From NCBI RefSeq assembly GCF_900109955.1, contig NZ_FOJB01000001.1, positions 992,001 to 1,056,000 of the forward strand: DNA of 64,000 bases. Direction: 5' to 3'. Source of the DNA: Aliiroseovarius sediminilitoris (GTDB lineage Bacteria > Pseudomonadota > Alphaproteobacteria > Rhodobacterales > Rhodobacteraceae). The translations under genes were made by a program, and so were the position numbers. Numbering within the stretch: position 1 is the stretch's first letter; each line of letters starts with the position of its first letter. Positions 45,954 through 54,550 of the stretch are shown piece after piece. Under the pieces are notes generated by a model. The model did no database searches and was not told the origin of the DNA. It was given only the letters and a program-made list of their open reading frames with translations.

Positions 45954-47462
45954 ATGACTGCGTTAACTGAAAATCTTGATAAGCTGGACGGGTATCTGGC
46001 GCGCTTTCGCGGCGCAGGGATCAAGAACCGGATTGGCGGTAAAGACAGCGATGGGACTGGTTCGGCGTTCACCACACATTCGCCGGTCGATGAAAGCCTG
46101 ATCTGTGCCGTTGCACGCGGGACCGAAGCCGATATTGACGCCGCCGCACATGCCGCCCATGACGCGTTCGCGGATTGGCGCGACATGCCGGCAACCGAAC
46201 GCAAAAAGATTCTGATCAACGTGGCCGACGCGATCCAGGCGCGGGCTGAAGAAATCGCCCTTTGCGAATGCTGGGACACCGGGCAAACGATCCGGTTCAT
46301 GTCCAAAGCCGCCCTGCGCGGGGCCGAGAACTTTCGTTACTTCGCCGATCAGGTCGTGCGGGCGCGCGATGGTCAGCAACTCAGATCGCCGACTTTGTTG
46401 AATGTCACAACCCGTGTTCCCATTGGCCCGGTTGGGGTGATCACGCCCTGGAACACGCCGTTCATGCTGTCGACCTGGAAAATCGCGCCTGCGCTGGCCG
46501 CCGGCTGCACCGTCGTTCACAAGCCGGCCGAGGCGTCTCCGCTGACCGCCCGCCTGTTGGTCGAGATCGCCGAAGAGGCAGGCCTGCCACCCGGCGTTCT
46601 CAACACCGTCAATGGGTTTGGCGAGGACGCGGGCAAGGCGCTGTGCGAACACCCACTGATCCGCGCCATCGCCTTTGTGGGGGAAAGCCGCACAGGGTCA
46701 TTGATCACCAAGCAGGGCGCAGACACGTTGAAACGCAACCATCTGGAGTTGGGGGGTAAAAATCCGGTGATCGTCTTTGACGATGCCGACCTTGACCGGG
46801 CGCTGGACGCGGTGATCTTCATGATCTTTTCGATCAATGGGGAACGCTGCACCTCGTCCTCGCGCCTGTTCGTGCAAGACACCATCAAGGATGAATTCGA
46901 AGCACAACTGATCGAGCGCGTGAACAACATCAAGGTGGGTCATCCGTTGGACCCCGCCACCGAAATCGGTCCGCTTGTGACCGAAGAGCATTTTAATAAA
47001 GTGACCTCGTATTTCGACATTGCGAATGAAGACGGCGCCACGGTGGCCGCTGGCGGCGTGGTGATCGGGGACATGGGATATTTCGTGCGGCCCACTGTGT
47101 TCACCAACGCCACCAATGACATGCGCGTCGCGCGGGAAGAGATTTTTGGCCCGGTCCTGACGTCTATCCCGTTCTCGACCGAGGATGAAGCGCTCGCCAT
47201 GGCCAATGACACGCAATATGGCCTGACCGCCTATCTGTGGACCAACGATCTGACCCGCGCGCTGCGCTTCACGGACAGGTTGGAAGCCGGTATGATCTGG
47301 GTGAACTCGGAAAACGTGCGCCACTTGCCAACGCCGTTTGGTGGGGTGAAGGCATCGGGCATTGGTCGCGATGGCGGCGATTGGTCTTTCGAATTCTATA
47401 TGGAACAAAAGCATATAGGCTTTGCCACCGGGGATCACAAAATCATGCGACTGGGTGCTTAA
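45954..47462 (+). CDS. hpaE: 5-carboxymethyl-2-hydroxymuconate semialdehyde dehydrogenase
   Basis: 502-residue aldehyde dehydrogenase; catalytic Glu in LELGGKNPVIVFDD and Cys in NGERCTSSSRLF (ERCTSSSR is typical of HpaE). The neighbouring HpaD-type dioxygenase makes its substrate, which strongly supports the assignment. The ATG at 45954 matches the family; the frame is open to a GTG at 45900, and the ribosome-binding site is weak in either case. First gene of a homoprotocatechuate meta-cleavage operon. Confidence 0.88.
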   Translation: MTALTENLDKLDGYLARFRGAGIKNRIGGKDSDGTGSAFTTHSPVDESLICAVARGTEADIDAAAHAAHDAFADWRDMPATERKKILINVADAIQARAEEIALCECWDTGQTIRFMSKAALRGAENFRYFADQVVRARDGQQLRSPTLLNVTTRVPIGPVGVITPWNTPFMLSTWKIAPALAAGCTVVHKPAEASPLTARLLVEIAEEAGLPPGVLNTVNGFGEDAGKALCEHPLIRAIAFVGESRTGSLITKQGADTLKRNHLELGGKNPVIVFDDADLDRALDAVIFMIFSINGERCTSSSRLFVQDTIKDEFEAQLIERVNNIKVGHPLDPATEIGPLVTEEHFNKVTSYFDIANEDGATVAAGGVVIGDMGYFVRPTVFTNATNDMRVAREEIFGPVLTSIPFSTEDEALAMANDTQYGLTAYLWTNDLTRALRFTDRLEAGMIWVNSENVRHLPTPFGGVKASGIGRDGGDWSFEFYMEQKHIGFATGDHKIMRLGA

Positions 47463-47525
47463 CTGCTCTTTTTCTTGTTATAAATATCCTGGGGAGCACG
47501 AGGGGCTGGCCCCTCGTTCCCACAG
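47463..47525 (+). repeat. dispersed Roseobacter-type intergenic repeat, copy 2
   Basis: CTCTTTTTCTTGTTATAAATATCC, then GGGGAGCACGAGGGGC and its complement GCCCCTCG. Same design as the copies at 10950 and 54153. It lies between hpaE and hpaD, inside the operon. Confidence 0.6.
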
Positions 47526-47542
47526 ACCCCAGAGGAGATTCA

Positions 47543-48385
47543 ATGGGACAGATCGTTCAAGCTGCGAAAATCACTCATGTGCCCAGCATCTGGATGTCGC
47601 ATACGATGGAGAAATACAAAGGCATCCGTCAACCGGCCATTGATGGCTATGCCAAGCTTCGGCAAGACGCGATTGATCGCGGGGTCGAGACTTTCATCGT
47701 CTTTGATACCCACTGGATCACCAACCAGGGGTTTCATCTGAACGCCAAGCCACATCACAAAGGGCGTTTCATCAGCCATGAGTTGCCGCATATGCTGGCG
47801 GATATGGAGTTCGACTATCTCGGCGACAGTGAGTTGGCGGCCTCGATCCTGTCTGTGCTCGAAGAACGGGGCGAGCGCGCGATGGGTCACGCACAACCCG
47901 ATCTGGGTATGGAATACGGCACGCTTCTGCCGATGCATTTCATCAACGAGGGCGTGAATGCCCGGGTGTTGCCGGTGGCGGTGAACCAGTTTTCGTCCAT
48001 CGAGGAAAACCGTCGGTGGGGCGCTGCGATTGCCGAGGGCATCTGCCGGTCGGATCGGAAGGTGTCAATCTTCGCGTCCGGCTCTCTCAGCCATGATTTC
48101 ACGCCCAATGAGCGTTCGGTCGATGGGTTGAATTCTGTGAATGGCGAGTTCAATCGCCAGATGGACATGCGCGTCTTGGAGCTTTGGGAAAGCGGCAGGT
48201 GGGAAGAATTTCTCGACCTGCTCCCTGATTATGCTGTCAAATGCACTGGCGAATGCGCGATGAACGACACCGCGCTTTTGTTCGGTGCGCTGGGCTGGAA
48301 GGATTATGAGGGCGAGATCGACATTTACACCCCGTATTTCGGCAGTTCCGGTACCGGGCAGGCCAATATCAGTTTCTCAGTGTGA
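47543..48385 (+). CDS. hpaD: 3,4-dihydroxyphenylacetate 2,3-dioxygenase (LigB type)
   Basis: 280 residues. Extradiol ring cleavage of homoprotocatechuate to 5-carboxymethyl-2-hydroxymuconate semialdehyde, using non-heme iron. LigB-family metal ligands are in VPSIWMSHTMEKYKG, FDTHWITNQGFH and HELPHMLADM. The start at 47543 follows AGAGGAGATTCA. Downstream genes process the product, upstream hpaE oxidises it. Confidence 0.88.
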   Translation: MGQIVQAAKITHVPSIWMSHTMEKYKGIRQPAIDGYAKLRQDAIDRGVETFIVFDTHWITNQGFHLNAKPHHKGRFISHELPHMLADMEFDYLGDSELAASILSVLEERGERAMGHAQPDLGMEYGTLLPMHFINEGVNARVLPVAVNQFSSIEENRRWGAAIAEGICRSDRKVSIFASGSLSHDFTPNERSVDGLNSVNGEFNRQMDMRVLELWESGRWEEFLDLLPDYAVKCTGECAMNDTALLFGALGWKDYEGEIDIYTPYFGSSGTGQANISFSV

Positions 48386-48397
48386 CAGGATCACCCA

Positions 48398-49252
48398 ATG
48401 CGTATCGCCAGTTTTACCGCCGGGGGCACAGCCTTTTATGGTGTCATCGCCGACGCGGGCGCAATAGCCCTTTCCCCTGATTTTACGCACTGGCCCACGC
48501 TTTGTGATGTGATGGCGGCGGGCGGGCTGAATGACCTGACGCAGGTTGCGAAAGGCAGACCCGTCACCCATACCGACTTCACCTATGACATGGTGATGCC
48601 AGATGCCTCCCGCATCCTCTGCGTCGGGGTGAACTTCCCCGACCGCAATGCAGAGTATAAAGACGGTAGTGCACAGCCGAAATACATGTCGCTGTTTCCC
48701 CGCTTTGCGAGCGGTTTCACCGGTCACAACCAACCGCTGATCCGCCCGCCGGAAAATCACACGCTGGACTATGAAGGCGAGGTCGCAATTGTCATTGGCA
48801 AAGCGGGTCGGCGTATCCCGGCGGCAGATGCCTATGACCACATCGCGGCACTGACACTGTGCAACGAAGGTACGATCCGCGATTGGGTGCGACACGCGAA
48901 GTTCAACGTCACGCAGGGCAAGAACTGGGATCGGTCGGGCGCGATGGGTCCGTGGCTCGTGCCGTTCACAGACCCTGCGCAATTGGACGAGGCCCGCATT
49001 CAGACCCATGTGAACGGCGAGCTTCGGCAAGACGATCACGTGCGCAACATGATGTTCCCGATCCGTGAGGAAATCGCCTATATCTCGACCTTCATGACCC
49101 TCCAGCCCGGCGATATCATCGTGACCGGCACGCCGACCGGTGCAGGCGCGCGGTTTGATCCCCCTCGCTATCTGGCGCCCGGCGATGTGGTTGAGGTTTC
49201 GGTGGACGGCATTGGCACACTCCGCAATACGGTTGAGGACGAAGTGATATGA
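48398..49252 (+). CDS. fumarylacetoacetate-hydrolase family protein (HpaG-like)
   Basis: 284 residues, single FAH domain. Metal-binding residues appear in DYEGEVAIVIGKAGRRI and ALTLCNEGTIRDWVRH; PTGAGARFDPPRYLAPGDVVEV is the FAH end. In homoprotocatechuate pathways this family supplies the 5-oxopent-3-ene-1,2,5-tricarboxylate decarboxylase and the isomerase (HpaG). Only one domain is present here, so it may cover one of the two activities. Overlaps hpaH by four bases. Confidence 0.85.
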   Translation: MRIASFTAGGTAFYGVIADAGAIALSPDFTHWPTLCDVMAAGGLNDLTQVAKGRPVTHTDFTYDMVMPDASRILCVGVNFPDRNAEYKDGSAQPKYMSLFPRFASGFTGHNQPLIRPPENHTLDYEGEVAIVIGKAGRRIPAADAYDHIAALTLCNEGTIRDWVRHAKFNVTQGKNWDRSGAMGPWLVPFTDPAQLDEARIQTHVNGELRQDDHVRNMMFPIREEIAYISTFMTLQPGDIIVTGTPTGAGARFDPPRYLAPGDVVEVSVDGIGTLRNTVEDEVI

Positions 49253-50049
49253 CGCCGGACGACCACGCCTCGGCTGCCGCCGACCTGCTGAACGCCGAAC
49301 GGACGGGTCGACAGATCGGCCTTCTGTCCCAGCGCCACCCCGAGATGGGGATGGATGACGCCTATGCGGTGCAAAACGCAATCCATAATCAGAAACTGGC
49401 CGAGGGTCGTCGCGTGATCGGGTGGAAGATCGGCTTGACCTCGAAAGCCATGCAATACGCGCTGAACATCGACATCCCCGACAGCGGCATTCTGTTCGAT
49501 GACATGCTGTTTGAAACCGGCGCGACCGTGCCCGCCCGGCGCTTCATCCAGCCCCGCATTGAGGCCGAGATCGCCTTCGTGATGAAAGCCCCACTGGACG
49601 GTGCGGATGTCTCGCGGGATGACGTGATTGCGGCCACTGACCATGTCGCGCCCTCCCTCGAAATCCTTGACACCCGTATCCAGCGGGTGGACCCCGACAC
49701 GGGCATAACCCGCACGGTTTTTGACACGATCAGCGACAACGCGGCCAATGCGGGGTTAGTTCTGGGCACGGCCCGCCATGCCATCGACGCCTTCGATCTG
49801 CGCTGGGTCGGTGCGCTGACCTTCCGCAATGGTGAAATTGAAGAAACCGGGCTGGGTGCGGGCGTGCTGAATGACCCTATCGAGAGCGTGGTCTGGCTGG
49901 CCCGCCGCATGGCGCAATATGGCCAAAGCATCGAGCCAGGGCAGGTTATTTTGTCGGGCAGTTTCATCCGCCCCGTGGAATGCCCGCGCGGCACCGATAT
50001 TCACGCCGATTTCGGCCCGTTCGGGTCCGTTGACATCCGATTTGGCTGA
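49249..50049 (+). CDS. hpaH: 2-oxo-hept-3-ene-1,7-dioate hydratase
   Basis: 266 residues. Adds water to the pathway intermediate 2-oxo-hept-3-ene-1,7-dioate. GWKIGLTSKAMQ, DSGILFDDM, RIEAEIAFVMK and SGSFIRPVECPRGT-type end match HpaH/hydratase family members (MhpD/HpaH). Last gene of the operon; no aldolase (HpaI), hydroxylase (HpaBC) or transporter follows within the window. Confidence 0.88.
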   Translation: MTPDDHASAAADLLNAERTGRQIGLLSQRHPEMGMDDAYAVQNAIHNQKLAEGRRVIGWKIGLTSKAMQYALNIDIPDSGILFDDMLFETGATVPARRFIQPRIEAEIAFVMKAPLDGADVSRDDVIAATDHVAPSLEILDTRIQRVDPDTGITRTVFDTISDNAANAGLVLGTARHAIDAFDLRWVGALTFRNGEIEETGLGAGVLNDPIESVVWLARRMAQYGQSIEPGQVILSGSFIRPVECPRGTDIHADFGPFGSVDIRFG

Positions 50050-50158
50050 TCAGGCGGTGCGGATGCACGCCGCAATCGCGCACCGCATCGGCGCAAATGG
50101 TTGCACCCCCTCGCGATCTGAATGATAGAACCGGGGTCCACCCAGACGGAGACCCCGC

Positions 50159-51283
50159 GTGAAACTGCGCTTTGACCACGGCCCGCATCATATGCCCTGC
50201 CAGTTCGATACGCCTCGGCGGCTGATCGTGGCGCATGGGCTGACGGATGTAGCGCCCGCGCTGGCCGAGTTGGATCTTGTCCGTGCACAAGGCGCTTGGG
50301 TGGCCGGGTTTGCCAGCTATGAACTGGGCTATGCGCTGGAGCCGCGTCTTGCGCCCTTGATGCCAGCGAACCGCCGCTTGCCGCTGTTGCAGTTCGGGGT
50401 ATACGACGACCCGTGCCTGCCCGTGGCCGTTGCGGGCGGCCCGGCCCATTTGATGGGTCTGACGCCGGGCTGGAGCCGTGATAGATATGATGCCGCGTTT
50501 CAGCGAGTTCACGATTATATCTGCGCGGGCGACACGTATCAGGTCAATCTGACCTTTCCGATCCACGGTAGGGCATCGGGATCGCACCAGGCCATCTATG
50601 CCGCACTGACGCGCGCGCAGCCGGTGCGGTTTGGCGTGCTTCTGGAAGCGGATGCGCTGCCCGCGATCCTGTCGCGATCACCGGAACTTTTCTTTCGAAC
50701 CACCGCAACCGGTCAGATTGAAACGCGCCCCATGAAGGGCACGCAACCGCGCAGCGCCGACCCGATTGAAGACGCCCATCGCGTCGATTTTCTGCGCAAT
50801 GATGAAAAGAACCAGGCGGAAAACCTGATGATCGTCGATCTTCTGCGCAACGACATCTCGCGGATATGCGACGCAGGCAGCGTATGCGTGCCGGAACTTT
50901 TCACCGTCGAAAGCTACGAGACCGTGCACCAGATGGTGTCGCTCGTGCGGGGGCAAATGCGCGCGGGCACCGGGTTGGGCGACATCTTTCAGGCGCTGTT
51001 TCCCTGTGGCTCGATCACCGGCGCACCAAAGCTACGCGCGATGGAGATCATTGCCGAGTTGGAGCGCAGCCCGCGCGAGATTTACTGCGGCACCATCGGG
51101 TGGGCCGCACCGGACGGACGGTCCGAGTTTAACGTCGCCATTCGGACCTTGATGGTCGACGATGGTGCGGTCACGCTGAATGTCGGGGGCGGCGTGGTCT
51201 ATGACAGCACCGCACACTCGGAATACGAGGAAGCCTTATGGAAAGCCCGTTTCGCGACGCAATTGATGACGATACAAGGCTGA
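50159..51283 (+). CDS. pabB: aminodeoxychorismate synthase component I
   Basis: 374 residues. Uses chorismate and ammonia to make 4-amino-4-deoxychorismate for folate. The chorismate site is visible: LSRSPELFF, IETRPMKGTQPR, NLMIVDLLRNDISR, ALFPCGSITGAPKLRAMEII. A GTG at 50159 is the most likely start; an ATG at 50192 is possible. It lacks the long N-terminal half of larger PabB proteins, as usual in alphaproteobacteria. Its 3' end overlaps the pabC-like gene by 46 bases. Confidence 0.9.
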   Translation: MKLRFDHGPHHMPCQFDTPRRLIVAHGLTDVAPALAELDLVRAQGAWVAGFASYELGYALEPRLAPLMPANRRLPLLQFGVYDDPCLPVAVAGGPAHLMGLTPGWSRDRYDAAFQRVHDYICAGDTYQVNLTFPIHGRASGSHQAIYAALTRAQPVRFGVLLEADALPAILSRSPELFFRTTATGQIETRPMKGTQPRSADPIEDAHRVDFLRNDEKNQAENLMIVDLLRNDISRICDAGSVCVPELFTVESYETVHQMVSLVRGQMRAGTGLGDIFQALFPCGSITGAPKLRAMEIIAELERSPREIYCGTIGWAAPDGRSEFNVAIRTLMVDDGAVTLNVGGGVVYDSTAHSEYEEALWKARFATQLMTIQG

Positions 51284-51876
51284 TAGAGACCATGCTTTGG
51301 ACGCCAGAAGGTGGCATCCGCATGCGGGATCGGCATTTGGCACGGCTGGCGCGTTCGGCAGCGCGCTTGGGCTTTCCAGTGTCCGATCCGACGTTCCTGT
51401 TGAATGCTTTCGGCGCCGAAGGGCCACGCCGTTTGCGGTTGACGATGGATCGCCACGGTGCGCTTGATCTGGTCTCTGGGCCCTACCAACCGCTGCCCAC
51501 TGGCACGGTCTGGACCTTGCAGATCTCTGCCGTGAAGCTCAACTCGGCAGACCCATGGCTTTCGGTGAAATCCACCCGACGGGCACTTTATGACATGACA
51601 CGAGCAGCGCTTCCTGACGGTGTGAACGAGGTAATTTTCCTGAATGAGTGCAACGAGTTTTGCGAGGGAGCGATCACCAATCTTTTCGCTGACTTCGGGC
51701 AGGGGTTGGTCACGCCGCCGCTGTGCTGCGGCCTGTTGCCCGGTATCCTGCGCGAAGAGATGTTGGAAATCGGGCACGCGCGTGAACAGATGATTTCAAT
51801 CGACGAACTACGGCAGGCAAAGGCGCTTTATGTCGGAAATTCCCTGCGCGGACTGATCGCGGCGCGCTTGACCTGA
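51238..51876 (+). CDS. pabC: aminotransferase class IV / aminodeoxychorismate lyase-like protein
   Basis: 212 residues, PLP-dependent. Short class-IV form; catalytic Lys in LSVKSTRRALYD, and NEVIFLNECNEFCEGAITNLFADF is the conserved cofactor-binding segment. With pabB it should release 4-aminobenzoate. The start at 51238 lies inside pabB and fits coupled translation; the usual N-terminal part is slightly short. Class IV also contains amino-acid aminotransferases, but the pabB linkage favours the lyase. Confidence 0.85.
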   Translation: MESPFRDAIDDDTRLIETMLWTPEGGIRMRDRHLARLARSAARLGFPVSDPTFLLNAFGAEGPRRLRLTMDRHGALDLVSGPYQPLPTGTVWTLQISAVKLNSADPWLSVKSTRRALYDMTRAALPDGVNEVIFLNECNEFCEGAITNLFADFGQGLVTPPLCCGLLPGILREEMLEIGHAREQMISIDELRQAKALYVGNSLRGLIAARLT

Positions 51877-51913
51877 CACAGGTTCGATCTGGTCGCTTTC
51901 CAAGGGTGGGAAG

Positions 51914-51997
51914 TGGTGGGCGACCTTGGAATCGAACCAAGCGTGCGTCTCCGCGAGGGAGTTACAGTCCCCTGCCACACCTTGCGGCCTGTCGCCC
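51914..51997 (-). tRNA. tRNA-Tyr (GTA)
   Basis: Minus-strand class II tRNA of 84 bases with acceptor GGGCGAC/GTCGCCC, encoded CCA, anticodon loop CTGTAAC (GTA), a long variable arm, and T-arm CTTGG-TTCGATT-CCAAG. Confidence 0.97.
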
Positions 51998-52142
51998 ACT
52001 GTCCCGGCACGCGATGCGCCGAATGTGGGGCTGATTATCCCGCCCACGCCGAAGGGTCAATACGAAAATTCGACCATCTGCTCTTGTCTCGCTCTGACAA
52101 TGGCCGCATTGTCCGGACCTTGCGAAAAGAAGGGCAAACGGC

Positions 52143-52928
52143 ATGACGAAAAAGCCGAAATGGGTGGTTCAGAAAGAAAAAGCGCGGCGCGATGCCGAGG
52201 CTGAAACCGTGTGGCTGTTCGGGCTTCATGCGGTGCGCGATGCGTTGATGAACCCGGACCGAGAGCGGTTGCGTCTGATCGTGACAAAGAACGCGGCAGA
52301 CAAGCTGGCGGAGGCCATCGCCGCGTCAGGCATGCAACCCGAGATCGCCGATGCCCGAAAATTTCCCGCGCCCTTGGACCCGAATTCGGTGCATCAGGGC
52401 GCGGCTCTTGAAGTAAAACCATTGGCTTGGGGCAGTTTTGCCGAGCGTGTGATGGGCGGTGCGGGCGGCTTGCCGATCGTCGTGTTGCTGGACCGCGTGA
52501 CCGACCCGCACAACGTGGGGGCGATCCTGCGGTCCGCCGAAGTGTTCGGGGCCAGCGCGGTGATCGGCACGGCGCGCGGATCGGCACCGGAAACCGGCGC
52601 ATTGGCCAAGACGGCTTCGGGCGCGTTGGAGCGCCAGCCCTATCTGCGTATCCGCAACCTGGCCGACACGATGATCGAATTGCGCGAGATGGGGTTTGTC
52701 ATTCTGGGTCTGGATGGGGAAGCCGACGTGACGCTGGACGAGGCACTTGATGCCCAACGGGACAGGCCGGTCGCCCTGGTGCTCGGGGCCGAGGGGCCGG
52801 GGCTGCGAGACAAGACGAAGGCGACCTGCGATCAACTGGTCAAAATTCCCTTCGCGCGTGACTTCGGATCGCTCAACGTGTCGAATGCGGCGGCAGTGGC
52901 GCTTTCCCGCACACGAGCGACCCGTTGA
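52143..52928 (+). CDS. rlmB: 23S rRNA (guanosine-2251-2'-O)-methyltransferase RlmB
   Basis: 261-residue SPOUT methyltransferase. VWLFGLHAVRDALMNPDRER is the RlmB substrate-binding start; VVLLDRVTDPHNVGAILRSAEVFGA, LVLGAEGPGLRDKTKATCD and FGSLNVSNAAAVALSRT form the knotted AdoMet site. It follows tRNA-Tyr (opposite strand) and ends at a terminator. Confidence 0.93.
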   Translation: MTKKPKWVVQKEKARRDAEAETVWLFGLHAVRDALMNPDRERLRLIVTKNAADKLAEAIAASGMQPEIADARKFPAPLDPNSVHQGAALEVKPLAWGSFAERVMGGAGGLPIVVLLDRVTDPHNVGAILRSAEVFGASAVIGTARGSAPETGALAKTASGALERQPYLRIRNLADTMIELREMGFVILGLDGEADVTLDEALDAQRDRPVALVLGAEGPGLRDKTKATCDQLVKIPFARDFGSLNVSNAAAVALSRTRATR

Positions 52929-52957
52929 TCACTTCCCCTTGAGGGGGGTGATTTTTT
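52927..52957 (+). terminator. Rho-independent terminator after rlmB
   Basis: ATCACTTCCCC, TTGA, GGGGGGTGAT and TTTTTTC form an imperfect hairpin with a strong T-tract, overlapping the rlmB stop codon. Confidence 0.8.
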
Positions 52958-52997
52958 CTGAAGATAGTGATCTGATAGGGATGTGGAGGGGTGCCAC

Positions 52998-53471
52998 ATG
53001 AAAAAGACGAGATTTACACGCCGACATGTTGTGTCGGGCCTGCTTGCTGCACCGATTGTCGCAACTGTCGGTGTGCCACGCGCGTGGGCTGCGGCGTCTG
53101 CTGTCTATATCGAGGATGGTGTGGCGTGGGACGGGCATGATCCGGTTGCCTATTTTACCACCGGGGCGCCGATGCCCGGTTTGCCGGAATTTGCCTTTGA
53201 TCACAACGGTGTCACCGTGTTGTTCGCCAATGACGAACACCGCGCGATGTTTGCCGATGACCCGATGCGGTATGCACCGCAATATGGTGGCTATTGTGCC
53301 TACGCGATGAGCAAGGGGCAGATTGCACCCACCGTGCCCGAGGCGTGGACGATCTATGAAGGCCGACTTTATCTGAATTTCAGCCTTGGCGTGCGCGAAT
53401 TGTGGTTGGCGGATGTCCCCGGCCACATCGCCAAAGCCGACACGTTCTGGCCCGGGGTTCTGAGCGGATAG
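52998..53471 (+). CDS. YHS-domain protein with Tat-like signal
   Basis: 157 residues. MKKTRFTRRHVVSGLLAAPIV contains a TRRHVV twin-arginine motif before a hydrophobic helix and an AWA-AS cleavage site. The YHS domain follows (YIEDGVAWDGHDPVAYFTTG, GYCAYAMSKGQIAPTVPEAWTIYEGRLYLNF), a small metal- or Cys-linked fold, but only a single Cys is present. Export in the folded state is suggested. Function unknown. Confidence 0.82.
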   Translation: MKKTRFTRRHVVSGLLAAPIVATVGVPRAWAAASAVYIEDGVAWDGHDPVAYFTTGAPMPGLPEFAFDHNGVTVLFANDEHRAMFADDPMRYAPQYGGYCAYAMSKGQIAPTVPEAWTIYEGRLYLNFSLGVRELWLADVPGHIAKADTFWPGVLSG

Positions 53472-53547
53472 GGTTCCGCCGCTGCTGCCCTGAGTTCACA
53501 AGTTCTTGACAATCCCTTCCCATAGATGGGTTTGCACATATTTGTAT

Positions 53548-53642
53548 GACGAGAGCGGGCTGTGGAACGCCCGATATCTCATTTCACTGTCCCTCGTTCC
53601 ACCAACTTGCGCCCGACCTTTATTGGTTTCGGGCGCATTTTT
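53548..53642 (+). ncRNA. candidate structured small RNA
   Basis: A gene-free stretch with two hairpins: GTGGAACG (53562-53569) pairs perfectly with CGTTCCAC (53595-53602), and GCGCCCGA (53609-53616) pairs with TCGGGCGC (53629-53636) followed by ATTTTTC, a Rho-independent terminator. A competing CGGGC/GCCCG pairing exists inside the first hairpin. TTGACA lies upstream at 53506 but without a clear -10. No plausible coding frame. Alternatively the hairpins belong to the end of the YHS transcript. Confidence 0.45.
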
Positions 53643-53699
53643 CTGTGGGGATGTGGGCGGGGGATTGGAAAGTGCTGCGTGCTGGCCTATCTGTCGCAC

Positions 53700-54152
53700 A
53701 TGACCCATAATGATACAGATGCCCGCCTGAAATCCATCCTGACCACGACCCGCACCATCGGGTTGGTCGGGTTATCCCATAAACCTGAACGCGCAAGTCA
53801 CGGTGTGGCGGCGTTTTTGGTTCGCAAAGGGTATCGCGTGATTGGCGTCAATCCGGGTCTGGCCGGGCAGGAGATGTTTGGCGAAAAGATCGTCGCCTCT
53901 GTCACTGAATTGCCAGCGGAGACAGATATGCTTGATCTGTTCCGCCGCTCGGATGCCGTGGCCCCAATTGTGGACGAGGCTTTGGCAGCACTGCCTGGAT
54001 TGAAAACAGTCTGGATGCAGCTGGGGGTCGAGAACGCCGAAGCCCGCGCGCATGCCGAGGCTATGGGCGTCACGGTGATCGAGAACCGGTGTCCGAAGAT
54101 CGAATATCCGCGCTTGTTCGGGGAAGCGGCGCTGGTTGAATTGGTGGGATAA
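53700..54152 (+). CDS. CoA-binding (Rossmann) protein, YccU family
   Basis: 150 residues. TIGLVGLSHKPERASHGVAAFLVRKGYRVIGVNPG is the CoA-binding Rossmann start; MLDLFRRSDAVAPIVDEAL and GVTVIENRCPKIEYPRLF complete it. This single-domain form resembles the N-terminus of succinyl-CoA synthetase alpha but has no catalytic partner. Function unknown. Ends just before an inverted repeat shared with hisE. Confidence 0.88.
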   Translation: MTHNDTDARLKSILTTTRTIGLVGLSHKPERASHGVAAFLVRKGYRVIGVNPGLAGQEMFGEKIVASVTELPAETDMLDLFRRSDAVAPIVDEALAALPGLKTVWMQLGVENAEARAHAEAMGVTVIENRCPKIEYPRLFGEAALVELVG

Positions 54153-54235
54153 GGCTCACGTCGTGAGCCTGAGGGGCGCTGCCCCTCGCGGCAAGGCCGC
54201 TCACCCCGGGATATTTCAAGCCAGTAGAAACAGGA
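54153..54235 (-). repeat. dispersed Roseobacter-type intergenic repeat, copy 3
   Basis: On the minus strand TTTCTACTGGCTTGAAATATCC, CGGGG, then GAGGGGC/GCCCCTC, plus an outer GGCTCACG/CGTGAGCC hairpin. Same core as copies 1 and 2. It lies between the convergent CoA-binding and hisE genes and may end both transcripts. Confidence 0.6.
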
Positions 54236-54550
54236 TCAGTCTGTGCGAGCAGCTTTTTCGGCGATGCCGGAAGTTCCTTCGCGGCGTTCGAGTTCGGCCA
54301 GAACGTCGGCCAGAGGGATGTCGCGGGCGGCGAGCATGACAAGCAGGTGGTAGACGACATCGGCAGCTTCGGCGGTCAGGTTTACGCGGTCGTTCTTGAC
54401 CGCGGCGATGATAGCCTCAACAGCTTCTTCGCCGAATTTTTCAGCACATTTCTCTGGCCCTTTGGACAGGAGTTTTGCGGTCCAAGAGGTGTCGGGGTCG
54501 GCGCCTTTGCGCGCCTCGATCGTGGCGGCGAGGTGGTCGAGAATGCTCAT
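54236..54550 (-). CDS. hisE: phosphoribosyl-ATP pyrophosphatase
   Basis: 104 residues. Second step of histidine synthesis. Helical MazG-like fold with [16 protein letters not shown] and [17 protein letters not shown] carrying the Mg-binding acids. Start at 54550 overlaps the hisF stop by four bases. The cyclohydrolase HisI is not in the window. Confidence 0.93.
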   Translation of the reverse strand: MSILDHLAATIEARKGADPDTSWTAKLLSKGPEKCAEKFGEEAVEAIIAAVKNDRVNLTAEAADVVYHLLVMLAARDIPLADVLAELERREGTSGIAEKAARTD

